Source: Gracilariopsis chorda
Lineage: Eukaryota > Rhodophyta > Florideophyceae > Gracilariales > Gracilariaceae
DNA: 64,000 nt
Direction: 5' to 3'
Assembly (NCBI GenBank): GCA_003194525.1
Contig: NBIV01000102.1
Span: forward strand, 124,001-188,000
Shown here: one piece after another, positions 1 through 11,530 of the stretch
Layout: the number at the start of each line of letters is the position of its first letter
Position numbering within the stretch: the first letter of the stretch is position 1
Notes under the pieces: generated by a model
What the model was told of the DNA's origin: nothing
Database searches by the model: none
The model's input: only the letters and a program-made list of their open reading frames with translations
Program-made: the position numbers and the translations under genes

Positions 1-220
1 TAGAACTGAAACGATTGCGAAACGTGAGTCGTACTAGCTTTGCTCTTTGTGAAATAGTATGAAAAGTGGGTTGGCGTAGAACAACTCGTTTACGACAATA
101 CAATCAATAACGCGCTCGCAGTCTTCTCCGGACGACTCAGTGAAAATCGCAAAGAAGCTGCGACACCAAAACGGTCCGCGCTTCGCATTCTGATGCATAT
201 AGGTAAAGCGGAAGTAATAT

Positions 221-655
221 TTAGTCGACATCGGCCATTGGCACATTAACATCGGACTCGGAGAATTTGCCCTTCTCCTGCTTCGCCTCGCGATTTTTCC
301 TGTCCAAGATTGCCTTTCTATCCTTGTCCATCTTGATCTTCGTGATGACACAGTTGCTGGGATGAATACCAACCGGAACGGGCATCTGGTTGGCTTTTTC
401 TCTGGTGATGCGTTCAATGTGAACGACATACTTCTTCCGGTAGCAAGTGAGCACCTTTCCTTCACCCTTGTAATGGCCACGCACGACACGCACTTCGTCG
501 TGCTTGCGGATCGGCAGGGAGCGGACGTTGTACTTCTGGCGGAGTTCGGAAGACAAAGGCGCTGACATGATGATACGACGCACGGATGACGGGGCAGTGA
601 AATGCGCCTTACGCGACTTCCGTCGCGAGGAAGATACGGCTGCTGATCGCTTCAT
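221..655 (-). CDS. RPL26: 60S ribosomal protein L26 (uL24 family)
   Basis: Cytosolic large-subunit ribosomal protein that binds 23S/28S-type rRNA near the polypeptide exit tunnel. The 144-residue product has the usual eukaryotic L26 length. Family hallmarks visible are the basic N-terminus [17 protein letters not shown], then [20 protein letters not shown], the KOW-type segment [16 protein letters not shown], and the [19 protein letters not shown] tail. The frame stays open 66 codons upstream, but I chose the ATG at 653-655 because the family begins just before the RRKxRKAxF block; the upstream extension resembles no L26. The C-terminus is acidic ([12 protein letters not shown]). It is transcribed away from the SMP/C2 gene at 1315. 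No intron is needed to explain the protein. Confidence 0.95.
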   Translation of the reverse strand: MKRSAAVSSSRRKSRKAHFTAPSSVRRIIMSAPLSSELRQKYNVRSLPIRKHDEVRVVRGHYKGEGKVLTCYRKKYVVHIERITREKANQMPVPVGIHPSNCVITKIKMDKDRKAILDRKNREAKQEKGKFSESDVNVPMADVD

Positions 656-1314
656 CGCGGATGCGGTTTCAAAGAGAAGAGTGCTCTTGGGGAAAGTTGT
701 TCGTGAGCTCTGGCAGCGCTTGGCGGGGATGCGGCGGCGAGAGGGACGGCGATGGATCATCGGAGCAGTCGTGCCGACGGCGACCGCCGCAGGCGTAATA
801 GCTGTAATGCGTGGCTGACAGATTGAAAAGTGAACACTCCGCGGGAGCCGCAAGTTGCCGTGTGCTCATAAGGGTTACTGAAATGCGCATGGGCATGCTA
901 CTGGACCGCCGTGACCTAAACGTGACCACTAGATTTCACAGAGGTGGTGTCCGACAGCTCTGATCGATGTGACATGGCAGCACCGAGCGATTGGAGGATC
1001 ACGATTGGAGATCGAATCGTTTGTTACATCAGAATTCCCTTGTAAGACGATTCTACGCTTGGGTAAGCGGTCTAGTGCGTGAAGATCTCACAAACCTTGC
1101 ATATTCTTGGAAAGAAGAACAACTGTTCGAAACAAGCAGTTCTAGGAGACGAGTCGAGCTAATCGTGGGTACTTGCCAACTTTTCACAGAGTGATCGCCG
1201 TTACAACTGCTTCCAGAGTGTGCATCGCAATCACGTGCACTGGACACCACCAGACACCATCAGCCGGCAAGTACCAAACATTCAACAATTGCAGCGATAT
1301 GTGACTTCTCCCGA
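656..1314. other. Divergent intergenic region RPL26 / SMP-C2 gene
   Basis: About 660 bases between the starts of two divergently read genes. It must hold both promoters and 5' UTRs. I see no clear coding frame, repeat or recognisable TATA box that I would defend. Confidence 0.5.
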
Positions 1315-3372
1315 ATGTCACAGCTCTTCTTCGTCCCCAACAACGGCCTTACCCGCTTTCAACAATGGAACAAACACAAAACCACGAGCGTGCGTAAAAG
1401 AGGCACACCAGTCGTTGCGCGTCACAGTTCCGCTGCGCCTGCTTCACATCACAAGACATCGGTAGCAATACCCCATACTCGAACACCGATACAAAGCATG
1501 CGCATCGTAGTTCTCACTGACTTTTCGTCCAACCCGTTCTTGGCCGTGCGGGACAGAGTTGCGGACCCGCTATCGGCCGTCATGATAGCGTTTGCCGCAC
1601 TTGTGGGTGGCATTGTTTCGTGGTTCATCAAGGCGAAGGGTACCATCTCAAGTCTTCCTACCCCTAAAGACCCTGATGACAATGCTCAAGACATGTCGGC
1701 ATCGGATAGCGCAGCTCGAGAGGTTTACCAACTCAGAGACAATGACAGTATCAATATTACAAAGCTTCCGTCTCCAGCAAGAACTACAGCTGGTGAGAAC
1801 GCTGTGTGGCTCAATATGAGGTACGTAGTATCATAAACACGCTGTTAGACCCCACATCGGAGTTGTCTATTCATTACAAACACAAACCATCTCATGACCA
1901 CTGACTAATGTACTGATTTTGCTTCTCGTTCTGATTGTGGAACGGAACAGCTTGAGTACTCTATGGCGCTTGTTCAGGAAGTCAACAAACGGTTTAGTGA
2001 AAGACGTACTTCAACCGGTGTTGGACGACATGCACTTTCCAGATTTTGTTCAGTCGGTTACACTGTCAAAACTTGCTTTGGGTGAGAGCCCGTGCTTAGT
2101 TCGAAAAATTCAAAGGTTGCCTTCACGGGCTCTGAACGAGATCCAGTATCGGTTTGACCTTCGCTTGGTCGGCGATAAAGAGGGAAAGATCAATGTCGAT
2201 GTGGTTACTCGCATACCTGGAATGAAAAGATCGTTTACCCTGCCGGTATGTGTCAGCTCCTTAGATATCGATGCGAAGGTGTGGGTGGGGCTGACTGTTG
2301 TGCCATACAAACCTTGGCTCCGGTTTGCCCAATGGGCGCTTATATCAATGCCTATTGTCAAAATGCAAATCTCTATTGGCGACTTGATTCCCGTCACTGC
2401 GATTCCGGTGTTGTCCAATTTCCTTCGAAAGACCTTCACAAGAGATATTCCGGAGCAGTTTTTGTTCCCAAAGACCCAAACCATTGATCTTATGGAGGAA
2501 AGTGATACAGAGATCCGTATTGAAGAAGGTCTGCTCAAAGCTAGAGGGGTGAGGGCACCCTTGGAGCAGCTATCGAACGATGAAATATCCTCACAGTTTC
2601 CCATTCTAACTAGCCTGTTTAACAGTGTTGATCTCAACAGCGACGGTTACCTCTCTCCAGAAGAAATATCGAGGGGTTTAATAGAGTGGGGCTATGCGTC
2701 TCAAGCCGAACGCCGTTCTATAATCAACTTGCTTGATATAGACAACAATGGCGTTGTTAGCTTAAGAGAGTTTGTAAGCGTTTGGAGTAACTTGAAAAAC
2801 GTGTTTGTCCCTCGGCGTTTTCGCGGTATTGTCAGTGGAGTTTTGTTGCGAGCCGAAGGCCTACGCGTTCCTCTTTTCGGCTTTGCGGATCCGTTCGTCG
2901 TTGTCTCGATAGAGTCCCAGAGAGTAACATCAAAGCGCAACAATGCAACCTCCCGAACCGGTGAAGAAGAAGGAAGTGCTGTATGGAATGAGGTAAGTAA
3001 TTCGAGAAACTTGTACGATGACCACAATGAAACGCTCTAACCAGAAAATTTGGCTCTAAGGGTTGGGAATTGTATGTTGAACATCCCAAGTCCGCCACTC
3101 TGCGAGTAGAAGTGCGCGAGGGCTGTCGCTTTGCTTTTTATCGCGGTGCTTTGCCTCCCCCTCCACAACATATAACTCATAGTGGTGCTCTTGCTGTACG
3201 AGAGCCGGACAGGATAGTTGCTGGACGAGGAACACTAATCGGATACGGTACCTTGGCAGTCTCAGATTTGCATCCGTATGCCGAGGCAATATGGGTGACT
3301 CTAACAACCGGTGGAGGTCGTGTTCGTCTGGATGTTCAGTTTAGCCAGTTTATCGATCCTACACTAATTTAG
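1315..3372 (+). CDS. SMP domain / EF-hand / C2 domain membrane-contact lipid-transfer protein
   Basis: Three exons: 1315-1820, 1951-2992 and 3061-3372, giving 619 residues. Introns are 130 and 68 nt (GTACGT...ACAG; GTAAGT...TAAG), each with a CTAA-type branch candidate. The first splice makes an AGC serine codon; the second is phase 0 and joins VWNE to GWELYVEHP, completing a C2 strand. Order of parts: Ser/Arg-rich N-terminus, a hydrophobic segment PLSAVMIAFAALVGGIVSWF, an SMP domain (about 165-345), two EF-hand loops (DLNSDGYLSPEE near 395 and DIDNNGVVSLRE near 431), and one C2 domain (about 461-595). SMP proteins (E-Syt, tricalbin, plant SYT) move lipids at membrane contact sites. An EF pair between SMP and C2 is unusual and suggests Ca2+ control. 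The start is uncertain: another ATG lies at 1498, nearer the membrane segment, and the longer N-terminus could be an organelle targeting region. Confidence 0.85.
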
Positions 3373-3456
3373 AACTTGTGTCACTGGTGACAAAAGCAGG
3401 CTTCGTGAGTGCCAAGTATCCTGGGGTATGGGAAGCCATAACTTAATAACTGTGCA

Positions 3457-3990
3457 TCAGTGGTTCTGGAACAGACACCTACTTGATCGAACAACTCCAA
3501 ATCTCGGAATCCTGTTATTCAACCGTCCTGCCACGAATGTCTCAGTGATTTCATGTGATTCATCCATCAATGCCACAAAATGTTGAAGATCGCTAAACTC
3601 GAATGCTCCCATACCAAGACTGCAAGTAGATGGCGATGCGTCCAGTTTGCTCTTTCTCTCAAAGAAGGATACGATTCGTCTGCGAGGATCTGGAGCCTGA
3701 AAAGCCATATACTCATCATTCTGTTCCATATGATGCCGCGCGTATGCCACTAGGTTCCGGTTTGATTCTAGTTCTTCCCGAACACGAATGCCAAACCAAG
3801 GAATGTCATCGTCATCATCGAGCTTAATATCTAGAGAATTCGAGTGATCGGTTTCCATGTCACTACTCACCACTTTTTCGCTGTGTTCACTGTCCAGTGG
3901 AGAGCGTTTCTTCGCATTTTTTCCACCTCGCCTAATGCTTAGCATGAAGCTCAGAAACGTGAACTTGTGAGTAAATCTTGGTTTCTTCAT
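3457..3990 (-). CDS. Hypothetical protein, 177 residues
   Basis: I do not recognise this protein. It starts at an ATG (3988-3990); a second in-frame ATG 15 codons later (MLSIRRGGKNAKKRSPL) could also be used. It has a basic N-terminus (RRGGKNAKKR), an acidic stretch LDDDDDIPWFGIRVREELESN, and a more hydrophobic C-terminal third with no membrane segment. Pro/Trp-containing IPWFGIRVREELESNRNLVAYARHH looks like a folded motif, which favours a real gene over chance. It lies convergent with and 84 bases from the SMP/C2 gene. Confidence 0.5.
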   Translation of the reverse strand: MKKPRFTHKFTFLSFMLSIRRGGKNAKKRSPLDSEHSEKVVSSDMETDHSNSLDIKLDDDDDIPWFGIRVREELESNRNLVAYARHHMEQNDEYMAFQAPDPRRRIVSFFERKSKLDASPSTCSLGMGAFEFSDLQHFVALMDESHEITETFVAGRLNNRIPRFGVVRSSRCLFQNH

Positions 3991-5559
3991 AGTTCTCGGC
4001 CGAGTGCGTCAGTAGGGTTATTCGCTGGAAGACCTGCTCGAAGTGCGATTCAAGAAATAGCCCTTTTATTCCTGGTACGAAAATGCCGTCAGGTTAAAGC
4101 AAGTTCCGAATGTCTAAGACCAAGGCTCGTGGGGTGGGATGTACGGCGAGGCCGGTTTATCAAGTATCTAAGAAATCAACTTCTTTGTTCGTAGTTACTT
4201 CACAAACGCAATGCATCAGGAGAGGGTGCGCAAACAGAAGGGAGACGTGTTAACTGACCACGCAAACTAATGGTACTCAGATAATTGAATCACGCACGAA
4301 GGACGTAATCATACCTTGGCATAACAAAAGCACCAGTGGGAGATGGGTAGTGTGGATGGAGAGGTTTCCTTTCTCAGTACGGTTTACGTATTGATTGTAT
4401 TCGGCAAGCATGAACTCAAACAAATGAGCACGGAGGCATGCATTAAGCCTCTGGGTTCAAAAGGGATGCTTGTATGACCTGAGAATTCCGACCTAGCCTA
4501 ATTAAGCCTACATCCTCGCTGAGATCACTGTCCACGATCGTTTGGCAAACATGATCTTCGAGGTCTCAATCGCGCAACAGGTGCGGCCTCCTATGCAACC
4601 CACGTGGAGCAATAGCTTTAATGTCCAGCCAAACATTGTAACAGTCTCTCGCTTAGCCGTCCCGACAAGAGTTATATGTTGAGGAGAGGTATAGCTCAGC
4701 CATCAAGAAAAAGCCACTGCGATTGCGGCAAGGATTAGTCGATCACGAGAGTTGACTATTTTGCTTCAAGCCAGTGCAGACGCCTGCACCGCTGAAATGA
4801 GAAGACGTGCACTTCGATCTGCTAGAGGTTTCTGTGTTCTCCGAGTCATGTGGGTGAAAACGTGTCCCGAGGAACTGTCTCGAGACAGTCCTACCGATGT
4901 AGTCTGAATTCACGTGGGCTTCTGCAAAGGAACTGCGCTCTCTCAGCGAAAGTTTGTATTGCCGTACCACCTCACAAAACGAGCGACGATGCTAAAATAG
5001 CACATGGTGCTCGTTCGTGCGAACTGGATGCACGTCTTCTCCATCTGTCATATAGGTCAAGCGGACGAATATTGTCTAGCAACCTGCTTATGACTTCGTA
5101 TTCCAATTTAGTCGTGTGGTTGGGAAGTTGTCGTCCGTCACGTAGGAAATCGAAACATCAAGACACTCACAATGTGAAACAAGAGCGGAGTAAGGTTCGA
5201 GCTTCCTATCACACCTTATTTTCACTGCATTTTGTTGAACAGAGGCCTCTTTTGGCGAACCATGACAACACTCTGAATAGTTAATCACTACGATAGGCCC
5301 TTACGACGGTTAAGGTTCCAAAGCACTAGAGTAGAGTCTACTGGAAACCGATTTACCTGACTCGCTTTAGTAGAATGGTCGCCTGGCAGAAGATATGAAA
5401 GGCTTACGGGAGTAGTGTCCTCAAGGGATAGCGTTCTGTCAGGAAATGATCTATAAGAGGTATGCGAGCTACAAGTAGACGCAACGCCAACACAGAAATT
5501 CGTGAAGGTTTCCCTGAACTCTTCGACAGCGGCTCTTGTTGTTGTTTTTGGGCCGACGA

Positions 5560-6750
5560 AGCCTAATTCCGGCTTTGACGTACGAAAGTACCAACTCTCT
5601 AAGAAGCTACTGTTGGTAGTTTCTGGCTCGCAGGCCACGTTCTGGAGTCAGGACCCAGTTGCAGATCCGTTTTTGCCATTTTTCTGCCTGTGCTGTTGTG
5701 CTGCATGGAAGATCGACGACCCGGGAGGCCGTTAAACTCGTCCAGGCGATCGGCGGACTGATCGCCTCCACGGACCCGGGATGTCCGTAAAATCGCCCTG
5801 GCAGTCGGCGCACCGACAGCCTGAAGACCTGGGCGGTAGCGTCAGAAAAAGACCCCCGCTTATCTGTGCGAAACAGAAGGGACGAGGCACGTGCAACACT
5901 GCGGATCTTACCAACCTTTCCCTAACTTTTCCCGGAAGGATCATGGAGGTTCCCACGGAAACTCTGGCGGGATCGCGATGGGTCTCCAACGGAGACCAGG
6001 GATTTTAGGAAGCGACAACACCGCCTGTACAAGGATGTGAATGGTTTTACAGGGTTTTTCTGGACTTACGCTGAGATCTACAGCACACACGGGCCCCAAC
6101 CCGATCTTACCGCCCTTAATCGCCAAGGGCAAAGAGAAAAGGGAGGGTAAGATGTCACCAGATCTTCTGGGTGGCGCGAACGTGGTACATGGAATCCGCC
6201 TTGTCGTGGTGTACCCCTTACCTGGCGCTCTCTCGAGTTGAGGAAGGATTAGCAGAGCAAAGTCTGGAAGAGGTGAAACGCGCCAGAACGGAATGGGTTA
6301 TACATTCGGGTCTCCCCGCAGAAGTTTTGTACCATTCTACTACGTCTTGGAATACCAGTTGGTGAGCGTAACACGGCTGCTGCAGGGTGGGAGCAAGCAA
6401 CGGCCATCAACAATATTTTGAGTCAGAAGTTAAGGCTGGTGTAACAGGGTAGAGAGAACTTGTCATTCACGAGGAGTAGCTAGCAGTTAACCTTAGTTGT
6501 TGAGAGATTGAAAAGGAATTATGATAAGCTCTACCACAGCGTCGCAATTAGACAATGTGCGCCCATAGAGAAGAAGAAGAAGAAGGTCGACACACCGCGA
6601 TTGGCGGATTAATGCAATATGCCCAACGCAGGGCCACTGGCGCTTCCCGCGTGATCCCTCAACACAGTACTAGTCCAGCAAATAAGACTCGACACTGAAG
6701 CTCTCGAGATGAGCTACAACAGCTTTAACTTGAACCCATTTCGCCTGGAC
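5560..6750. repeat. Dispersed repeat copy A, split in two
   Basis: The left part (5560-5712) and right part (6592-6750) match in order the uninterrupted copy at about 36960-37260. Shared words include GAAGCCTAATTC, ACTCTCTAAGAAGCT, GACCCAGTTG, CAGTACTAGTCCAGCAAA and CGACACTGAAGCTCT. The copies are diverged, so this is old. Boundaries were read by eye and are approximate. Confidence 0.55.
5713..6586. mobile_element. Putative ~870-bp retroposon-like insertion with GAA-repeat tail
   Basis: This segment separates the two halves of repeat copy A. A short sequence TCGAC occurs at both edges (5713-5717 and 6587-6591), consistent with a small target duplication. The right edge is preceded by a run of GAA units (about 6568-6584), like the simple-repeat tail of a non-LTR retroposon. 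The left part is GC-rich with local inverted repeats (around 5715-5830). No protein-coding frame in it is recognisable. Five bases is weak evidence for a duplication. Confidence 0.35.
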
Positions 6751-7948
6751 TGTTTAATGATATCCCGGGTCGGACAGTGGCTGAAGAGGTTTCTGAATTT
6801 CCTTATGAAGGAGAGAATTTCTTCTCTGAAGATACTTGTACCTGAAAACCGGGATAAGAATGTATTGAGCTAATGATGCGCAGTACGGGTACAATACGTA
6901 ATTCTTCCGCACCGATTATCCATAGAAAAAAAGCGCTAATGGCTTCGCTCTGTATTGTAATCTTTGTCCAAGATGCAGAAGGTGAAGGGTCATAACGATA
7001 TATTGCTAACCCTTACACCACTTCAATGTCATGGTAGAACCATCATGCAAGAACAAATTATTCTTCCATGAGATTACCATCAACGCTTCTTTGTCTATTG
7101 TCTGGAAGTTTTGGTCTCAGTTGGAACCCCGCCTGCGAACTTATTCTTCTATAGCGGACACAACGAGAAGGCGAATGGCATGCGTTTTTTCGAACGGGCT
7201 CGGAAACTCTCGTGCTGGGCTTCGTGCTAACCTTTACGTGCTCATCAGCAGATCAAGCAACTTGTATGTTATCCTGTAACGGCGAAGGTTGATGGTTCGT
7301 TTTTTTGCTGGATGTTTGGGAGTAAGAATTAAGGAAAACGGAAAGCGCAGAATACCATAACTTGAAGCGGTGCGAAGCATGCTCTGGCAGGCAGAAATCC
7401 CCAGAAGCTGTGTTTCTTTTCGGAGAGTACATTACAACTACGGACACCGCAACTGTGACAACCTCGAAAAGAGCGAAAAGCCTTATCAGCGCCTAAAAGT
7501 GTCGGAATAGTCTCCGGTCCACTAGAGTAAATCTACTCACCTGCCTTAGGCATCATTCACGATCACCATATGCTAGAACATTACTGGGCGCTCGCCTTCC
7601 GCCACTGCAAAAATTGCGACTGCGGTAACGTTTACGCGAATACCTCTTTCCCGCCATTTCACACATCTCGCGGAGTGCTTTGAAGAATGTTTGCAAAAGT
7701 TTGGGCAGTGCTTGCATGCTTATTCAGCCTTCTCTGAGAGCAGGTCACACCACAGTGAATGGGCGTTGTTCCTCAAAAGAGAGCTCTGCATGAACTGTAT
7801 AGATTTGCTTCTAGCAGAACCCATGCCCTGATTGATGTGTGCAAGGGCATTCCGTTTGGTATCAGCTCATTGCCTTTCGAAAGCACTCAGCAGTTATGAA
7901 CTCAGCATAATACAATAGTACAACGTTGAACCATAATGGAAGTAGCGG

Positions 7949-9148
7949 CTACTTCACAAATGCACGTGGTAGAAGAGTTCCGTTATTTCGAGCGACAATT
8001 GAATCATGAATCCTCCTCCTGGGATACTTTCGATTTGTATAAGCAACAGCCCTTTCATAGACACGTTCTCGTTGCTTCACTTTCATGGTAGAAGTAGCTG
8101 AACCGTGTCCGCCCACACCCCTCTTGAACGGCGCTGAGTACGCCCCTACCGTGTAACCGTTGGTCCAAGCTTCATAACTAAAAACGCAATCCTGCCAAAC
8201 ACCAGGTTCACCGCGCTTGGCAATTGTCAGCTCCAAGCCACCAGCCTTCCTCAACAACTCCCTTCGAATAAATACTGGAGCAATCCACACGCATTCGGCA
8301 TACATGAACGGCAGCTTTGTTCTTGGTTCGATGTATGGCAACGGTTGGGTGTTTCCTTGTCGTAAGCCTCCATGGGTGCTTATCTGCTCACCATACTCAA
8401 ACCCCTGTCCCGAGCCGTGGTCCCACAGTTGACCAATGTATCCTCCCAACACGCCCAATTGCGGTAAAGCCTCAAAAAGCTTGAGGGCGTCTTTGAGCCA
8501 GTCGTCTGTAAAGGGAAGCAGGTCATCATCCTGCAGCAAAACGACAATATCGCCGGATGACATTCGCATAGCTCGATTGTAACTCCTCAACTCATGGAGA
8601 TTATTGGATCGAATAATGAAATGGTGAGGGTCTGGAAGTGCGGCGTGCCAATCATGCAGTGAACCATCCGTGGAACCATCTTCACTGATTACAATTTCTT
8701 CGACAACAGGAGAAGACCTAAGACTAGTTGATATGTTAGGTATGTTGGCGTGGTGGTTAAAGCTTTGCACAATTGCAGTTAGCAAAGGCGGCCTCTTGAC
8801 ATGAAGTTGTGGTATGAGACATCGGCATTGATATCTTTGACTCTGCTCGGTAAACTCATTGGTAGGGTATTGGTTGGACCCCACATACGCATGCGCTAGC
8901 CATGTGGAAGCGGCGTCGCCGACATCCTGTACACCTTCCCGTATAACCCTGGCACAGATCTCCCAGGAGTTGTTTTCAGAAGCGTGTGAAAGAGCAGAAG
9001 CTCGCCTGGGCCGAGTGCCGGCAAACGTGGAGGAGATATAGTACTGGCCTCTTAAGGCGATGATCACAATGAGGACGAGAAGAATAGGACGCGGGGCGCG
9101 AGTGGAGTTGCTTTGTCGGGAAGATTGCGAAATCATGACGCCATTCAT
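7949..9148 (-). CDS. Family 2-type glycosyltransferase, type II membrane protein
   Basis: Transfers sugars from nucleotide-sugar donors, probably in the Golgi; acceptor unknown. The 399-residue protein has a short cytosolic head, one hydrophobic anchor (about 21-38, ILLVLIVIIALRGQYYI) and a lumenal GT-A-type domain. Visible motifs are TAIVQSFNH at the start of the fold, EEIVISEDGSTDGS (about 150-163) for nucleotide binding, GDIVVLLQDDDLLP (about 199-212) as the metal-binding acidic motif, and QDCVFSYEAW further on as a possible acceptor or base region. The ATG at 9146-9148 puts the anchor at a typical distance from the start. No intron is seen. It could act in cell-wall or glycoprotein glycan synthesis; the sequence does not say which. 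Confidence 0.8.
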   Translation of the reverse strand: MNGVMISQSSRQSNSTRAPRPILLVLIVIIALRGQYYISSTFAGTRPRRASALSHASENNSWEICARVIREGVQDVGDAASTWLAHAYVGSNQYPTNEFTEQSQRYQCRCLIPQLHVKRPPLLTAIVQSFNHHANIPNISTSLRSSPVVEEIVISEDGSTDGSLHDWHAALPDPHHFIIRSNNLHELRSYNRAMRMSSGDIVVLLQDDDLLPFTDDWLKDALKLFEALPQLGVLGGYIGQLWDHGSGQGFEYGEQISTHGGLRQGNTQPLPYIEPRTKLPFMYAECVWIAPVFIRRELLRKAGGLELTIAKRGEPGVWQDCVFSYEAWTNGYTVGAYSAPFKRGVGGHGSATSTMKVKQRERVYERAVAYTNRKYPRRRIHDSIVARNNGTLLPRAFVK

Positions 9149-9631
9149 GAAGCAGCTGTTGTGATGTCAGAGGAAGGGAAAGATGGGGAGGGACGTGGAC
9201 GTACCCGCTGGAGGTGGGTGAACTCGATACGACGACAAGGCCGGTGCGGTGCACCGCGGAGTTGCCGACAGTGAAGGGCAGACAGGGCACTGCCCACGCA
9301 GGCATCATGGAAAACAAATTACGAATTAAAAGCTCCTACGCTTGTACCTCTGTTTGGTACCAACGGTACACGTCAGCGCAGTGCGGATCATCACATCTTT
9401 TCCGACGCATCGCGTACAGTACATGTGCTTGTGCACCAGGACGACATCTTTGCCGCTCCTGTCTGGATCTGTTTAGCAATGAAAGACAAGAAGGCGGACA
9501 ACAGCTGAGCGACGGTAATGAGCAACTCCGTTGATTAGTCACAATTTTACCCCACACAAGGCGCATTTGGTACATAGGTACGAGAATCACAAAATCGAAT
9601 AGAGGGGAGCAAACAAGACGGCTTCACGTCT
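9149..9631. other. Intergenic, glycosyltransferase 5' side to thioredoxin 3' side
   Basis: About 480 bases that should contain the glycosyltransferase promoter. No gene, repeat or RNA seen. Confidence 0.5.
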
Positions 9632-10213
9632 TCACGCTGCCATATACTCCGTGATATACCTCTCCAACTCTGCCTTTCCCATGGCACCTTCTCTAAGCCC
9701 GTACGCAGTGCCGTTCTTAAACACAGCAAACGTGGGCAAACCGCGAATGGTATAGTCATTCACGAATCTCTCATTCTTCTCCGTGTCAATTTTGACTACC
9801 TTCAATTGACCATCGAATTCTGCTGCAGCCCAGTCCATGAGAGGAGCCACTAGTTTGCAAGGTCCGCACCACTCTGCGTAGAAGTCCACGAGCACCGGAA
9901 GCTGTTTAATTGGGCGGTTAGTCATGTGTGAGCGCAATTCCTTGCCGGTTTGCTAGCGTTTCTTCTGTAGATGGGCGCAATTACGTACCGTCTCGGAGGT
10001 CTTCAGTACCTCGTTTTCGAAGGTCTCATCGATGACTTCTACGGGAACGGCCGGCTCGGCGGCGCGAATGGTCAAGCGCTGTTGATGCAGTACGGCATTT
10101 CTTGCGCGACGGTGACGCCCAACGAGCGCAGGACGTGCAATGGCGTTGGTGCGGAACGCAGCCGATCGCGGCGCGAGCGTGAGTGGGGCAAGGAATGCCG
10201 GAGTGGACGACAT
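9632..10213 (-). CDS. Plastid thioredoxin (m/y-type), two exons
   Basis: Small disulfide reductase that passes electrons to plastid target enzymes. Exon 1 is 9989-10213 and exon 2 is 9632-9901; the 87-nt intron begins GTACGT and ends ACAG in phase 0. The joined protein has 164 residues. Residues 1 to about 52 form a Ser/Ala/Arg-rich, acid-free transit peptide. The mature part reads EVIDETFENEVLKTSE, then across the splice LPVLVDFYAEWCGPCKLV with the active site WCGPC (Cys87, Cys90), then the KIDTEKNE strand and cis-Pro motif RGLPTF. The frame upstream of exon 2 could give a short start (MRSHM...), but it lacks the first strand of the fold and lies in the intron. It is divergent from RTRAF with about 490 bases between. 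Confidence 0.92.
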
Positions 10214-10707
10214 TTGTCGAGAACAAAGTAGAGATGAAAGGCGTATTGCAGGAATCTGCGGTACGAGATGGCCTTAAATAGGGTCGGACGTACCGTCGTG
10301 GTACCTTTGTAGACGCTGGAAGTGAGAAGTGAAACTCAAGAACCAACTACCAAGGCGCAATCTATGCTCGAACCTGACGCGGTTGACTTGCATGGCACTG
10401 GGCAGTCGAGCGCCAGTCCCTCAATAATATCTCCGCGCTCAGCGGTGGACACGTGGGATGATTCACCATCATATGCTTTGCGCTTGCGCATGTGGGAGCT
10501 CACTACAAGCTGATTCGTTCATTCAAACTCGGTTCCGCCTACGCTCGTGGAAGCTCACTACAAGTATCGCTGGACAAGCTCGCATCAGTGTCTGGCCGGA
10601 CACTTTTGTAGCCCAGTCGTTTCACAGCGCACGCAGAGACGGGTTTATCGCACACAACTCCGTCGCGGGAGCGTTCCAGCATACGAGTGCCGTAGAAAAG
10701 CAGCGCC
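10214..10707. promoter_or_regulatory. Divergent promoter region, thioredoxin / RTRAF
   Basis: About 490 bases between two divergent starts. An AT-rich CTTAAATAGG lies at about 10274, some 60 bases upstream of the thioredoxin ATG, and on the minus strand could act as a TATA-like element. A GTGGGAGCTCACTACAAG-like word occurs twice (about 10493-10510 and 10547-10562). No coding frame is recognised. Confidence 0.35.
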
Positions 10708-11471
10708 ATGGATTGCTCCGACGAGGCCATAGATCTCCGTCTATCCGCGTTAAAATGTCCCATTCCAGAGAGCCCCACCGGTAAGCAAAAAGCACGCACA
10801 GCACATGCACAATGTCCACAAACTAACACTTCCTTCCAGACAAGCTCTTGTACCAGAAGCAAATCTGTTGGTTAGAAGATGTGCACATTCGCCGTTACCC
10901 AATTGAGCAACGTGAGCCACTGCGAAGAAAAGACTATAGATCCGGCTTAAACGCCTATCTCCGCCTTTTAAACGCGCCTCCTAACGCGTACGCGTCACCG
11001 AAACAGACCCGAAACTTCCTCATTGAACTGGCCATCAACCTTCAGTACAGAGATAACGCAACGCGGTATAACACGCCGTTCGATCCGTGGCAGTCGCGCT
11101 GTCTGCCAGTCGTACGAGGCGTGTCGAACAGCGAACAAGTGGCAAGAGCGTTAGAGGAACTACGTCAAGTTCTCCAACTCACCAAAGTGGACGGCGTGTC
11201 GAATGCATCCGTGGCTGCAGCTGCGGCCGATGCGATTGAAGTGCTCACCACAGAGCAAGTGCCACTGCCGCCAGAAAGCGTGATAGAAAAGATGGCAATC
11301 GGCTTCGACACGCAAGATGCGCAGCTTCGAAACGTGGTATGCGCGATGAGATTATTATTCGTGCGTCGTTTACGCTCTCTTCAAGACAATGTGAACACGC
11401 TGATATCCGGAATGCAAGCCATAACCGCCAACCCCCACACGGACTCGAAGCTCGGGAAGGTGGGTCGGTAA
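10708..11471 (+). CDS. RTRAF: RTRAF / hCLE (C14orf166) family protein, two exons
   Basis: RNA transcription, translation and transport factor; in animals it belongs to the tRNA-ligase complex and shuttles between nucleus and cytoplasm. Exon 1 is 10708-10780 (MDCSDEAIDLRLSALKC...), the intron is 59 nt (GTAAGC...TTCCAG with CTAAC branch candidate), and exon 2 is 10840-11471. Product is 234 residues against about 244 in human. Diagnostic parts are QICWLEDVHIRRYPIEQR (human has VWLEDQKIRxYKIEDR), a middle block about INLQYRDNATRYN, IGFDTQDAQLRN (human GFDTGDAVLNE) and the nearly identical C-terminus NPHTDSKLGKVGR. The end lies 59 bases from the convergent TAM41 stop. The exon 1 start was chosen as the only ATG in frame with the conserved block. 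Confidence 0.93.
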
Positions 11472-11530
11472 ACGTATACAGACCTTGAGCAATGTAATGT
11501 ATAAGGTAGTTTGATGTGGTCTTTTCATGA

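Larger units (their letters stand above)
3991..7948. other. 4-kb gene-free stretch with repeat debris
   Basis: No reading frame here resembles a protein I can name, and the longer open frames overlap each other on both strands without a domain. Part of it (about 5560-6750) is a copy of a dispersed repeat interrupted by an insertion, listed separately. The rest (3991-5550 and 6750-7948) holds nothing I can support. Confidence 0.6.

Noticed and set aside
34-489. 151-codon frame overlapping RPL26
   Set aside because: Frame shadow of RPL26; the other frame encodes a complete known protein.
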